DNA of 64,000 nt, taken from NCBI GenBank assembly GCA_016722045.1, contig JADKGY010000001.1, forward strand, positions 806,001-870,000, read 5' to 3'. Positions 51,374-60,858 of this stretch are shown here, piece after piece. Numbering within the stretch: the first letter of the stretch is position 1; each line of letters begins with the position of its first letter. The DNA is from Candidatus Opimibacter skivensis (lineage in GTDB: Bacteria; Bacteroidota; Bacteroidia; Chitinophagales; Saprospiraceae). The notes below the pieces were generated by a model. That model had not been told where the DNA came from. It saw nothing but the letters and a program-made list of their open reading frames with translations, and made no database searches. The position numbers were made by a program, and so were the translations under genes.

Positions 51374-54088
51374 TTATTTCCCTAATTGATCAACTAATAT
51401 TATCAGCGTGAGTACAGCAGTAGCTTGAGTGAGAGTGTCTTTAAAAACAGTCTCCCAGTCAACATGTTTTTCATTCTTATCCGTTGGCAATGGTATTTCT
51501 TTCGGTCCGACGGTAATGAATGAGCCTCTCTTGACTTTAGGATAGTGAGTGAAAAAGAGGAATTGCGTGGTCCTTTCTACCCCACCATCTGCATACTGCA
51601 CTTTTATTTCTTTGGTGGATCCTTTTTTATTTACACCGGCCGCAAAATGATTGATGTAATATTTTGCATTTTTCTCTCCGCGGAATGCAACAGAGATTCT
51701 TTTTTCTCCTGTCAGAAATCCTTCAGAATAGGCTTCATTAAGATTAACTAATCCACCGATGGTGACAAGGTCACGGGTCTTGGGTATTTCAAGGATGTCG
51801 CTGTTAAGCAATATCACATTGGACGGAATATTTTTATTCTGAAGGATTTCCTGCAGATTAATCACTACCAATCCTGTTGAATCACCCTGTCGGTATAATT
51901 TAGCACCTCCGGGAAATGCCTGTCCCGAAAGACCACCCGCTCTCTCGATCAGATCAGAGATTCTTTCCTTATCCCTTAGGATAGGATAGGTCCCTGGGTA
52001 CCTTACTTCACCTTTAATATAAACGGTCGATTGTGGCTCAAACTGGGGAATATTACGGATATAGACATTGTCAAAAGGCTCCAACTTAAAGCTGGTATCC
52101 CCTGTATCTTTCAATCCAAAATCGGAAGGTAATTTAGTTGTATACTGGGTGATTTTAACTTCTTTACCATCTCCATATTCGGATCTGGAAATGTCTATAC
52201 GGTCATGATCAGAACCAAATGTAAATCCTCCGGCAAGGTTAACAAGATCGGCTAGATTCATTTCAGGACCATAGGGATATGTTCCCGGAATCCTTACTGC
52301 ACCAAAAACCGAGACAGTCAGAATATCTCTCAAATCTCCTTTTCCAAATACTCTTATCTGATCACCTGCTTTAATCTGAACATTCGCGTCCGAATCCGGG
52401 GAATTGAAGGCTTCTCTGATATTGACCTGAATATATTCTGCCCGCTTAGGTTCGCTTGGATTTTGCCTTATGATATATCCATGATCTTCTGCATCAATCA
52501 GCAAGCCTCCTGCGAGGAGAATTGCATCTTCAAGTTTTAGATTACCATCAGTGGTGATGGCAAATGTATCCGGGTTTCTTACGGCTCCTACAATGGAAAA
52601 ACTACTCGGATCAATATATGATTTGAGTGCCATCACTTGCAACTTATCACCATTACTGAGCTCAATATTCTCAGATGAAGAAGGATTGTCAACAATTGTC
52701 TTCAGATTCACTCTTTGATACTTGTAGGTGCTATCCTGTTGAAATTTGAGCAGGAATCCAAAATCAAGCCTTGCCTCTGGTCTTAATTTGCTTTGATTCA
52801 ATAGATCAGCAATTCTCATTCCGGGCCTTCTTTCATATTTACCCTGAAAATAAACTGCACCAGAAATATCTACAAAATTGAGTGCGATATTTTCAATTGT
52901 TTTAATCTCTACTTTATCACCATTATACAATACATAATCACCACCTGATGCGGCCAGCTCCCTGAAATTGACATTGGTGATTACCTGCTTGTCATCAAGA
53001 TACCTTGTCACTTTTACATCCGACAGGTATCCATTAGCTTTTACCCCTCCTGCATATTTTATAAGTTGGCTAAGATTTTCTTTATCCAAAAGTTCATACG
53101 CCATAGGTCTTGTAATAGCACCATCAATTTCAACTACTTTTTCAGCGACTGGGACATGTATAAAATCATTGTTTTGTAAAAAGAAATTCTTTGCCACTCC
53201 AGGATCATTCATGAATTCATAAACATCAAGAACACGGACATTGCTTCCACTGATCACTTTTATACGGCGCACAGAACCTATATCTGTTGGTCCACCTGCA
53301 GCACTAAGCACATTGAATGCTGTATTAAATGCAGGGAGTGTGAATGTCCCCGTAGTTTTGGCTTCACCCAACACATTGATGGATATGTTCCGTGGCTTAT
53401 TTAATGTTACCTGAAATTCACCACGATCGATGAGGTAATACTGCTTGTATCGCTGGAAAAGCAATTCTTTGGCTTCTCCAAACTTCAGCCCTTTCAAAAT
53501 TATTCTGGGCAGATCTTTGGACGGTTTAACAAATCCATCAGGTCCGATTTCAAGAATTTCATCAAATGCAGACCGACCGAATCCAACAATCCCTATTTTA
53601 TCTCCAACACCTAGTATGTAATCATCTGAAGGTGGTACCTCATCTGCTTTTTGATAGACAGCTACTGAATTGTTTCTGAATATCTCCTGGCCGTAGATTG
53701 GTGTTTTTTTAACTTCAACCGGCGCTGGTGGAGGTGGTGGGACTTCCGGTTTTTCGACGACTACGATGTCTTTCTTTGCAGGATTAACATCAGGGTTAAG
53801 TGTTTTAATCGGGACGCTTGCTTTTGAATTCTGTTGATCGGCTTCAATTTCCTTAATGGTCTGGACAATGACACCCTGGAACTCAGCTATCTGATCAGGT
53901 TGTATCTGATCAGGATCATATCCTTTCTTGATTAACCTTGCTCTTAATGTATCCTCATTTACGCCACGTTCGGCCAACAATTCACTTGCTTGTGCAGGTG
54001 TTATCTGAGCACTGACAGGTCTGTAAAATGCTATGAGCAACAGGAAGAGAAAAAAGCAACTTATATGTTTCAAACGTGTACAGTGCAT
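51374..54088 (-). CDS. Polysaccharide export protein with many SLBB domains
   Basis: 904 residues. A signal peptide (HISCFFLFLLLIAFYRPVSAQ), a Pro-rich linker (PEVPPPPPAPVEVKK), and a Poly_export domain (DDYILGVGDKIGIVGFGRSAFDEILEIGPDGFVKP). At least six SLBB repeats of the type G-x-V..PG.Y follow (INVLGEAKTTGTFTLP, IDGAITRPMAYEL, VDISGAVYFQGKYERRPG, FSIVGAVRNPDTFAI, VSVFGAVRIPGTYPYG, VYIKGEVRYPGTYPI). It ends with a single C-terminal TM helix (TLTQATAVLTLIILVDQL). It should form an export channel, Wza-like but longer. The epimerase gene is 27 nt upstream. Confidence 0.92.
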   Translation of the reverse strand: MHCTRLKHISCFFLFLLLIAFYRPVSAQITPAQASELLAERGVNEDTLRARLIKKGYDPDQIQPDQIAEFQGVIVQTIKEIEADQQNSKASVPIKTLNPDVNPAKKDIVVVEKPEVPPPPPAPVEVKKTPIYGQEIFRNNSVAVYQKADEVPPSDDYILGVGDKIGIVGFGRSAFDEILEIGPDGFVKPSKDLPRIILKGLKFGEAKELLFQRYKQYYLIDRGEFQVTLNKPRNISINVLGEAKTTGTFTLPAFNTAFNVLSAAGGPTDIGSVRRIKVISGSNVRVLDVYEFMNDPGVAKNFFLQNNDFIHVPVAEKVVEIDGAITRPMAYELLDKENLSQLIKYAGGVKANGYLSDVKVTRYLDDKQVITNVNFRELAASGGDYVLYNGDKVEIKTIENIALNFVDISGAVYFQGKYERRPGMRIADLLNQSKLRPEARLDFGFLLKFQQDSTYKYQRVNLKTIVDNPSSSENIELSNGDKLQVMALKSYIDPSSFSIVGAVRNPDTFAITTDGNLKLEDAILLAGGLLIDAEDHGYIIRQNPSEPKRAEYIQVNIREAFNSPDSDANVQIKAGDQIRVFGKGDLRDILTVSVFGAVRIPGTYPYGPEMNLADLVNLAGGFTFGSDHDRIDISRSEYGDGKEVKITQYTTKLPSDFGLKDTGDTSFKLEPFDNVYIRNIPQFEPQSTVYIKGEVRYPGTYPILRDKERISDLIERAGGLSGQAFPGGAKLYRQGDSTGLVVINLQEILQNKNIPSNVILLNSDILEIPKTRDLVTIGGLVNLNEAYSEGFLTGEKRISVAFRGEKNAKYYINHFAAGVNKKGSTKEIKVQYADGGVERTTQFLFFTHYPKVKRGSFITVGPKEIPLPTDKNEKHVDWETVFKDTLTQATAVLTLIILVDQLGK

Positions 54089-54115
54089 GTTTACCTATTA
54101 AAAAAAATGTGCTCA

Positions 54116-55057
54116 TCATTTGTTAAGTTCTTTCCGGAAATATTCCAGGGTATGAACAAGTCCTTCAGATCTGACCACTTTAGGTTCCCAACCCAACAAT
54201 CGTCTAGCCAGGGTAATATCCGGCTGTCTGACCTTTGGATCATCTTCAGGCAATTCGCGATAATCAATAAACGCTTTGGGATTGCCTACGAGCTGAATGA
54301 TCTCCTTGGCCAATTGCATTATCGTTATTTCATCAGGGTTCCCAATATTGACTGGTAATGAATAATCACTCAATAACAACCTGTATATACCTTCTACAAG
54401 GTCGTCAACATAACAGAATGAGCGGGTTTGACTCCCGTCGCCATATACTGTCAACCCTTCACCTCTCAAAGCCTGTGCCATAAAGGCTGGCAATGCCCGT
54501 CCGTCTTCAATCCGCATTCTGGGTCCATACGTGTTAAATATGCGCACAATCCTGGCCTCCAAACCATGGTAACGGTGATAGGCCATTGTGATAGCTTCCA
54601 TAAATCTTTTGGACTCATCATAAACTCCTCTTGGCCCAATCGGGTTGACATTACCCCAATAATCTTCCTTCTGGGGATGGATGAGAGGATCTCCGTAAAC
54701 CTCTGAAGTAGAAGCTATTAAAATTCTTGAAGCTTTGGATTTTGCCAATCCCAGCAAATTATGGGTGCCTAATGACCCCACTTTTAGCGTCTGGATAGGC
54801 ATTTTGAGATAATCGATCGGGCTCGCGGGCGAGGCAAAATGTAATATGTAGTCCAGATCTCCGGGAACGTGAACGTACTTTGTCACATCATGGTGATAGA
54901 AGTCAAACCTGGCGTCAGGGAAAAGATGCTCGATATTCTTCAACGCACCAGTCAGTAGATTGTCCATACCGGTGACGTGATAGCCTTCTTTTAAAAACCG
55001 ATCACAAAGGTGAGACCCAATAAATCCGGCCGCGCCGGTGATTAATACCCTTTTCAA
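54116..55057 (-). CDS. NAD-dependent sugar epimerase/decarboxylase (UDP-xylose-synthase-like)
   Basis: 313 residues, short-chain dehydrogenase fold. It starts with a TTG codon (55057) that leads into KRVLITGAAGFIGSHLCDRFL, so no other start is possible: an in-frame stop is 25 nt further upstream. Catalytic YxxxK is in GVYDESKRFMEA, Thr/Ser in STSEVYGDP, and IVRIFNTYGPRMRIEDGRALPAFMAQAL and QTRSFCYVDDLVEGIY are typical of UDP-glucuronate decarboxylase (UXS). It would make UDP-xylose or a related sugar for the SLBB-exported polysaccharide. The exact reaction is not certain. Confidence 0.9.
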   Translation of the reverse strand: MKRVLITGAAGFIGSHLCDRFLKEGYHVTGMDNLLTGALKNIEHLFPDARFDFYHHDVTKYVHVPGDLDYILHFASPASPIDYLKMPIQTLKVGSLGTHNLLGLAKSKASRILIASTSEVYGDPLIHPQKEDYWGNVNPIGPRGVYDESKRFMEAITMAYHRYHGLEARIVRIFNTYGPRMRIEDGRALPAFMAQALRGEGLTVYGDGSQTRSFCYVDDLVEGIYRLLLSDYSLPVNIGNPDEITIMQLAKEIIQLVGNPKAFIDYRELPEDDPKVRQPDITLARRLLGWEPKVVRSEGLVHTLEYFRKELNK

Positions 55058-55083
55058 TACCTTTATTTGTGATTTAAGCTTTT

Positions 55084-55854
55084 ATGAGTAGCGCAAAGAT
55101 ACTAGAAATAGGTTTTAAGAGGCTCCTGGCCTTCATCTTGTCCGTTGTCTTTATTTCAACAGGGTACAGCCAGGCAAGTAAGAACGTAAAATTGCTTGAG
55201 TTCAAATATGGATTTCAGGCACCCATGGCTGATCTGAAGACAAGATTTGGAGGAAGTAATGATCTTGGCTTAAGCTTACAATTTGCAAGTCTGACCCACA
55301 CCACATTTATAGGTGTAGAAGGAATATTCTTTTTTGGAAGTACGGTAAAAGAAGATGTGCTGGCTAATCTCAGAACATTCGATGGAAATATTATCGGTAT
55401 ACAGGGGGCAATCGGTGATGTCAGTCTTAAAGAAAGAGGTTTTTATGCCGGGTTAGATGCAGGTAAAATCTTCAAGACTACTAAAGTTGAAAATAATCTC
55501 ACCGGCATAAGGGCCCAGGTAGGCGCAGGACTACTCCAGCATAAAATAAGGGTCCAGGATAATGCAAATAATATCCCCTCTCTTGATAAGAAATATATCA
55601 AAGGGTATGATCGCCTCACTAACGGACCTGCTGTGCATCTTTCGATAGGATATCAATATGAGAATCCAAATAACAACTTCCATTTCAATCTCATGGGTGA
55701 TATCTACGGAAGCAGGACAGCGTCAAGAAGGGATTATGATAATATGACTGGCGGATATCTCGACGAAAAGAGGACTGATATACTAGCCGGCCTGACAATT
55801 TCTTATATCGTATCAATCAGCAGAACGGATAAAGCAGACCACATTTATTATTAA
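55084..55854 (+). CDS. Outer-membrane beta-barrel-like protein, unknown
   Basis: 256 residues. Signal peptide-like N-terminus (MSSAKILEIGFKRLLAFILSVVFISTGYSQ), then amphipathic beta strands of alternating polarity (LEFKYGFQAPMADLKTRFGGSNDLGLSLQF, TTFIGVEGIFFFGS, GFYAGLDAGKIFKTT, IRAQVGAGLLQHKIRV, GPAVHLSIGYQYEN, FNLMGDIYGSR, LAGLTISYIVSI) as in 8-10-strand barrels. No family recognised. It overlaps the next gene by one nucleotide (TAATG), so it is cotranscribed with WaaA and the heptose kinase. It is divergent from the epimerase gene, with only 26 nt between them. Confidence 0.75.
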   Translation: MSSAKILEIGFKRLLAFILSVVFISTGYSQASKNVKLLEFKYGFQAPMADLKTRFGGSNDLGLSLQFASLTHTTFIGVEGIFFFGSTVKEDVLANLRTFDGNIIGIQGAIGDVSLKERGFYAGLDAGKIFKTTKVENNLTGIRAQVGAGLLQHKIRVQDNANNIPSLDKKYIKGYDRLTNGPAVHLSIGYQYENPNNNFHFNLMGDIYGSRTASRRDYDNMTGGYLDEKRTDILAGLTISYIVSISRTDKADHIYY

Positions 55855-57095
55855 TGATTAGTATGTGGCCACTCTATTATTCGATCATGTATCTATTTGT
55901 ATTGGGCATTCGGATTTCATCCATTTGGAATCAAAAATCAAAACAATGGATAGAAGGCCGCAAAAACTGGCTTTCAAAAATCAATCAACTGCCACAAAAA
56001 TCAGAATACAGAATATGGTTTCATGTCGCAAGTCTCGGTGAATTTGAACAGGCGCGTCCGGTAATTGAAAAAATCAAAGATGTAAGACCGGGTACGGAGA
56101 TTATACTCAGCTTTTTTTCTCCCAGCGGATATGAGCTCAAAAAGGATTACTCATTTGCTTCTGTCCTTTATCTCCCCGCTGACCTGCCCGGTAATGCAAA
56201 GAAATGGCTTAACATAGTACAACCTGATTTCGCAGTATTCGTAAAATATGATCTGTGGCCTGGTTATCTAAGGGCACTCTCCACTTCAGGCATTCCTGCC
56301 ATTCTGTTTTCTGCAAATTGGATTCCATCAAAAAGATTTGATTCCTGGTCAAATCCATTGACTAAAAATTTATTAAAAAAATTCAAATTTATTTTTCTTC
56401 AACGATCCACACATTTGAATCTATTTAGAAGTATGGGATTCAATAACATTGGAGTGGCCGGTGATACAAGAATAGATCGAAGCCTGAAATTACCATTGGA
56501 AATTGCACAACGGATGCCTGCAGTCTTTACTTCATTGGGAAAATTTGATCTTGTAGCAGGAAGCACATGGCCTGAGGATGAAGATATACTGATTGAAGTC
56601 ATCAAAACACTTGATTTAAAGGTGATGATAGCACCTCATGATGTTTCGGAATCTAACATCAATCGATTACTTAAAAAAGTAGAAGGCTCATCAATCCGGT
56701 TGTCTGAGTTGTCAGCCAATCATCACGACCCGAAAATTGTGATTATCGATTCTATAGGGTTATTATCGGTTTTATATTCCTTAGGTCAAATAGCCTACAT
56801 TGGCGGAGGATTTGGAAAAGGGATTCATAATACCTTAGAACCCATGGCTCATGCCAAACCCGTAATATTTGGCCCTCACTATCACAAATTTCCAGAAGCA
56901 GTAGATATGCTCCTTCTGAAAGGTGCCTGGTCTGTCCGGTCAGCGCATGACCTGCTTATTGTAGTGAATGAATTGAGGAAACCCGGAGTGTCTGAATTGG
57001 CTGGAAGTGTCTGCAGCCACTATATGGAGGAAAATGCCGGAGCGACCTCAATTGTAACAGATTACATCCTGAAATCAATACCTTACATCACATAA
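55854..57095 (+). CDS. waaA: 3-deoxy-D-manno-octulosonic acid transferase (Kdo transferase)
   Basis: 413 residues. The start ATG overlaps the preceding stop by 1 nt; the ATG at 55863 is an alternative. GT-B glycosyltransferase with N-terminal membrane-associating segment (MWPLYYSIMYLFVLGIRIS). Motifs are FHVASLGEFEQARPVIEKI, ILSFFSPSGYE, LYLPADLPGNAKKWL, FVKYDLWPGYL, and in the C-terminal half VAGSTWPEDEDILIE, IAPHDVSE, and AYIGGGFGKGIHNTLEPMAHAKPVIFGPHYHKFPEA. It attaches Kdo to lipid IVA using CMP-Kdo. It lies just upstream of the heptose kinase gene, a typical LPS core pairing. Confidence 0.95.
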   Translation: MISMWPLYYSIMYLFVLGIRISSIWNQKSKQWIEGRKNWLSKINQLPQKSEYRIWFHVASLGEFEQARPVIEKIKDVRPGTEIILSFFSPSGYELKKDYSFASVLYLPADLPGNAKKWLNIVQPDFAVFVKYDLWPGYLRALSTSGIPAILFSANWIPSKRFDSWSNPLTKNLLKKFKFIFLQRSTHLNLFRSMGFNNIGVAGDTRIDRSLKLPLEIAQRMPAVFTSLGKFDLVAGSTWPEDEDILIEVIKTLDLKVMIAPHDVSESNINRLLKKVEGSSIRLSELSANHHDPKIVIIDSIGLLSVLYSLGQIAYIGGGFGKGIHNTLEPMAHAKPVIFGPHYHKFPEAVDMLLLKGAWSVRSAHDLLIVVNELRKPGVSELAGSVCSHYMEENAGATSIVTDYILKSIPYIT

Positions 57096-57098
57096 AGC

Positions 57099-58076
57099 AT
57101 GATAACAAAGCAAGATCTTCTAAACGTCCTGGCAAAAGCAAAAAATCTAAAGGCTACTGTTATAGGGGACGCCATGCTTGATCGATATATATATGGGACT
57201 GTGGATAGGATATCACCCGAAGCACCTGTTCCTATCCTTGCACATCAACGAACAGAGCTTAAAGCCGGTGGCGCCGCTAATGTTGCTCTGAATCTTGCTG
57301 CCTGGGGTTGTGAGACTTCGCTAGTGGGCCTGGTAGGAAAAGATGAAAATGCAATTCTCCTGAAAGATCTCTTAGAAAGTCGTAGCATAAAACACAAGTT
57401 GATCGCGTGTGACAGTCGCCCAACAACTATTAAAACGAGGGTTGTCGCATCATCTCACCATTTATTGCGAATTGATCAGGAATCATCTGCATATCTCGCT
57501 GGTGATGAGGAGAAAATGGTGATCAATGAACTTATTGCCTTTATTGAAGCAGAGAAGCCTGACATCATCATCCTTCAGGATTATAATAAAGGCATGTTGA
57601 CAGAAGATCTCATTCAAAAAGTAGAAAAATTTTGCGTTGGACACGATGTATATCTTGCAATCGATCCAAAAGAGCGCAATTTTTCTTCATATGGACATGC
57701 TGACCTCTTCAAACCAAATCTACGGGAGGCCAGCCTTGCTGCCAAAAAGACGCTAAAGACTGATGCTCTTTCAGAATTAGCTGAAACCTGGCGAAAAACG
57801 AGACATCTTCAGACCATAGCTATTACATTAGGTAGTCAGGGCATATTCCTTCAGGATGAACACAATGAAAGTCATATAAGGCCCAGCAAAGAAGTTGATG
57901 TAGTGGATGTGTGTGGAGCAGGCGATGCTGTTATTTGCTCCCTGGCCATTGGATTGATCAGTGGATTGACATTGGAAAAAAGCGGTGAATTGGCTAATCT
58001 TACAGGTGCTTTTGTATGCTCTCATTCAGGTGTAGTGGCTATAGATACAGCAGAAATCATGAAATGGGTATCTTAA
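57099..58076 (+). CDS. D-glycero-beta-D-manno-heptose 7-phosphate kinase
   Basis: 325 residues, PfkB/ribokinase family. N-terminal GDAMLDRYIYGTVDRISPEAPVPIL and LKAGGAANVALNLAAWG match the kinase domain of HldE/RfaE, which recognises heptose-7-phosphate. The catalytic anion-hole motif is VDVCGAGDAVI (D-x-C-G-A-G-D), with Cys where Thr is usual. The separate adenylyltransferase domain is absent, as in two-protein HldA/HldC systems. It starts 3 nt after WaaA's stop. It acts in ADP-heptose synthesis for LPS core. Confidence 0.92.
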   Translation: MITKQDLLNVLAKAKNLKATVIGDAMLDRYIYGTVDRISPEAPVPILAHQRTELKAGGAANVALNLAAWGCETSLVGLVGKDENAILLKDLLESRSIKHKLIACDSRPTTIKTRVVASSHHLLRIDQESSAYLAGDEEKMVINELIAFIEAEKPDIIILQDYNKGMLTEDLIQKVEKFCVGHDVYLAIDPKERNFSSYGHADLFKPNLREASLAAKKTLKTDALSELAETWRKTRHLQTIAITLGSQGIFLQDEHNESHIRPSKEVDVVDVCGAGDAVICSLAIGLISGLTLEKSGELANLTGAFVCSHSGVVAIDTAEIMKWVS

Positions 58077-58228
58077 TAATTGTCATCAGAACTACATTAT
58101 TCCAATCAGTCTAACCTCAAATGTCAAATTTTCATATTTTTGAGCATAATTCCCCTCAAGAAGAAGTCTAATCCAAACAAAACCAGGTATACAATACAAG
58201 TCTTAAACATTCTAACTTAAATCTGAAA

Positions 58229-60640
58229 ATGATGAAAATAACTTTACGAATTTCAAGTCTGTTAATCGTACTCATGTCATGGAGTGCGTCTGTATGGGCT
58301 CAGCCTGCTAATGATGATTGTTCAGGAGCTTTTAATGTGGTTTTTTCCGCTAGTGAAGCAAATGTGGTCGTTACAGAAGGTGATACCAGAGGTGCGACAG
58401 CATCTACAATACCAAATACGGTATGTTCAGCTTCCTTTTACACGGATGACATATTTTTCAAATTTACGACTCCTGCAGTCATCGATCCAGCTGGTTTCGT
58501 GATCAGGGTGTATTTTGACAACTCTACAGTTGCAACAGATGTATCCGCTATTGGAATGGCTTTATATGAAAGCTGTGGTGCAAATGAAGTTGCTTCACAT
58601 TGCTTTTCATCTACTGTTCCGGAAGATAATAATTTCCAGATTTCAGGTCTGTGCGGACTTGCCAGTCATACCTATATACTTCGGGTATGGTCTACAGGAA
58701 ATACGACAGCTACTGAAGGGACACTTCGTGTAGGTGTATTTCCAAATGGCAAAGTTGAACCATCATTGTGGTGGGAAACTTTCGGCGGTGGAATAGAAGC
58801 AAATGGCTGGACCACTTCAGGTACTTGTGCCGTTGCTGACTCTACGAAAGGATTCCAATATCTTCCTGATTGTTTGATTGACAAAGGAGCCTATGCAGCT
58901 GCAGGTTATGCAGTATCAGGACCTACATTCTGTGATGGAGCAGTAGGTGTTGACAGCGACTTCAATGACAATGCAGGTATAGCCGGGAATTTTGGTGCAG
59001 GCTCATGCGCTACTCCAGGTCAGAAATTTTTGGTATCTCCAGTACTCTTCAGCGGAGGATGGGATGTAGCAGGTCTTTCACTGACATGGACACAAGCTAT
59101 TCGTCAATATCAAAGCACATATTTTATTTCATGGCGCACAAGAGATGTTGGCGTTGATTGGGGTAACTGGACTGATCAGGAAGTGAATACAGAATTCCCA
59201 ATCAACAGCAATTTTTTCGCAGATAACGTACAACGTTTCTTTATGCCAGGCGCTGCCGGCCATGATTCACTTCAGATTCGTTTCGTATATAATGATAACT
59301 ATTACCTGTGGGCAATCGATGATGTAAAAATCGTTGAAACTGAGTGCAGCAATAGCAGAGTTCAGAGTAACTTCTATGCTATCGCACCTTTTGCCAGCAT
59401 TCCAGCAAATCAGGTATATCCGTTTGCCGCTTTATCTGACATCTTCAATGCAGGTGCTTGTCCTCAGACAAACGTTGTGCTGAATCATAAAGTAACAAAT
59501 AGTGTTACCAGCGCAGTTGTCTATAACCAGAATCTGACTTATGGTACAGTGGATGCAAATACACTTGTTGAAAACAGGTTGTTCCCTAACCTCATAAATT
59601 TGCCTCATGTAGACGCGTCTTATAATGCAGCTTATACACTCACACAGGATTCAGTTGATTTTAATCCGTCTGACAATGTGATTGCTTTTAATTACACTGT
59701 AGGAGGAGATACATTTGCTCTTGAAGATGGTTTTACAAGATCTATCGCTGTGAACAGCGCTATTTATACTGCAGGAGCTCCGCTTTCGTATGCATATGGT
59801 AATGTATTTCAGCCTGTAGTTGATGCAGAAGTTGACCATATTACCTGGGGTGTCAACAATCCTACAGATATGGCCGGCAAAACTGTAAGCGTTTACCTGG
59901 AGCAGTGGACAGACACAAATGGTGACAGAATTGCAGAAAGCAGTGAGCGCAGATTTGTTGGCTACAATGATTATACATTCACAGGTACTGAAGGTGACAA
60001 TGCCATTCTGAATACTGTCCTTGAGAATTTTGACAATCCTGGTGATCCTATCATCATGAAAGGTGGTTTTGTTTACATGGTTGTCGTTGAGTATGTAGCT
60101 TCTGTTTCTACCGATCCACAATTCTTCCTTCTCGCGAGTGAAGCACGAGATTTTGGAGCTCAGGAATTAGCTATGGATTCAGCTTTTGTTCATGGTGTTG
60201 CTTCAGCGCCGGTATATTTCACAGTACTTGGATTCTCTGCAGATGGCAATATTGCTAACATCGATTATGAAGTTACAGAACTGGATGTCAATGACACCCG
60301 TATATTCTTTGGCAACAGTATCGTGCCTTTAATCAGAGTAGTTCAAAAATCTACGACAAATACTAAAGATGTATTGCCTTTGAATAACCTGGTTTCAGTT
60401 TATCCAAATCCTGTATCAGATCAGATCCAGGTGAACATGGAATTCAAAAAGCCTTATGACAATGTACAGTTGAGACTGCTGAATAATATTGGACAAACCG
60501 TATTCACAAAAACACTGACAGGTACATTCACCAACCACATTGAGCCAATCAACGTGAGTGGACTTGCAGTAGGTAATTACATGTTACAGGTTGAAACTGC
60601 TGATGGTCAGCGTTCACTTCCTGTTATCGTTGTTCGATAG
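58229..60640 (+). CDS. Large secreted protein with T9SS sorting domain, array copy 1
   Basis: 803 residues, signal peptide LLIVLMSWSASVWAQ. N-terminal domain starts PANDDCSGAFNVVFSASEANVVV and contains TDDIFFKFTTP, AIGMALYESCG and a C-terminal-like YILRVWSTGNTTATEGTLRVGVF, a beta-sandwich that may be PPC/Ig-like. A middle part has a MAM/LamG-like region (RFVYNDNYYLWAIDDVKIVETEC). The end is a T9SS type A sorting domain (LVSVYPNPVSDQIQVNMEF ... VSGLAVGNYMLQVETADGQRSLPVIVVR). Copy 2 (60859-63312) is its close paralog throughout. Secreted or surface-bound; function unknown. Confidence 0.9.
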   Translation: MMKITLRISSLLIVLMSWSASVWAQPANDDCSGAFNVVFSASEANVVVTEGDTRGATASTIPNTVCSASFYTDDIFFKFTTPAVIDPAGFVIRVYFDNSTVATDVSAIGMALYESCGANEVASHCFSSTVPEDNNFQISGLCGLASHTYILRVWSTGNTTATEGTLRVGVFPNGKVEPSLWWETFGGGIEANGWTTSGTCAVADSTKGFQYLPDCLIDKGAYAAAGYAVSGPTFCDGAVGVDSDFNDNAGIAGNFGAGSCATPGQKFLVSPVLFSGGWDVAGLSLTWTQAIRQYQSTYFISWRTRDVGVDWGNWTDQEVNTEFPINSNFFADNVQRFFMPGAAGHDSLQIRFVYNDNYYLWAIDDVKIVETECSNSRVQSNFYAIAPFASIPANQVYPFAALSDIFNAGACPQTNVVLNHKVTNSVTSAVVYNQNLTYGTVDANTLVENRLFPNLINLPHVDASYNAAYTLTQDSVDFNPSDNVIAFNYTVGGDTFALEDGFTRSIAVNSAIYTAGAPLSYAYGNVFQPVVDAEVDHITWGVNNPTDMAGKTVSVYLEQWTDTNGDRIAESSERRFVGYNDYTFTGTEGDNAILNTVLENFDNPGDPIIMKGGFVYMVVVEYVASVSTDPQFFLLASEARDFGAQELAMDSAFVHGVASAPVYFTVLGFSADGNIANIDYEVTELDVNDTRIFFGNSIVPLIRVVQKSTTNTKDVLPLNNLVSVYPNPVSDQIQVNMEFKKPYDNVQLRLLNNIGQTVFTKTLTGTFTNHIEPINVSGLAVGNYMLQVETADGQRSLPVIVVR

Positions 60641-60683
60641 TCAATTATGGATAAAGAATAAAGGATAATTTTTATTCGTCGAT

Positions 60684-60715
60684 AAAAACTCCGGAGGACA
60701 ACCTCCGGAGTTTTT
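60684..60715 (+). terminator. Intrinsic terminator between array copies 1 and 2
   Basis: AAAAACTCCGGAGG (60684-60697) and CCTCCGGAGTTTTT (60702-60715), a perfect 14-bp stem with loop ACAA, followed by more T. Both copies are therefore transcribed separately. Confidence 0.95.
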
Positions 60716-60776
60716 TATTTATTGTCATCTCTGTTACATATGTATATTTTTTAAATTTCACTCTACCCAATAGGAT

Positions 60777-60784
60777 TAGATTTG
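60777..60784 (+). promoter_or_regulatory. Putative -7 box of array copy 2
   Basis: TAGATTTG matches TAnnTTTG, 74 nt before the ATG at 60859, after the copy 1 terminator. Confidence 0.35.
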
Positions 60785-60858
60785 TTTATCGGCGTCCACT
60801 CTACACGCCCTGAGATAAAAGGCCAGAACGTTTTATCTAAAATTTAATCTTTAAACAA

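Noticed and set aside
59651..60121. 156-codon minus-strand frame inside array copy 1
   Set aside because: Antisense shadow of a well-supported gene; no start signals or family features.
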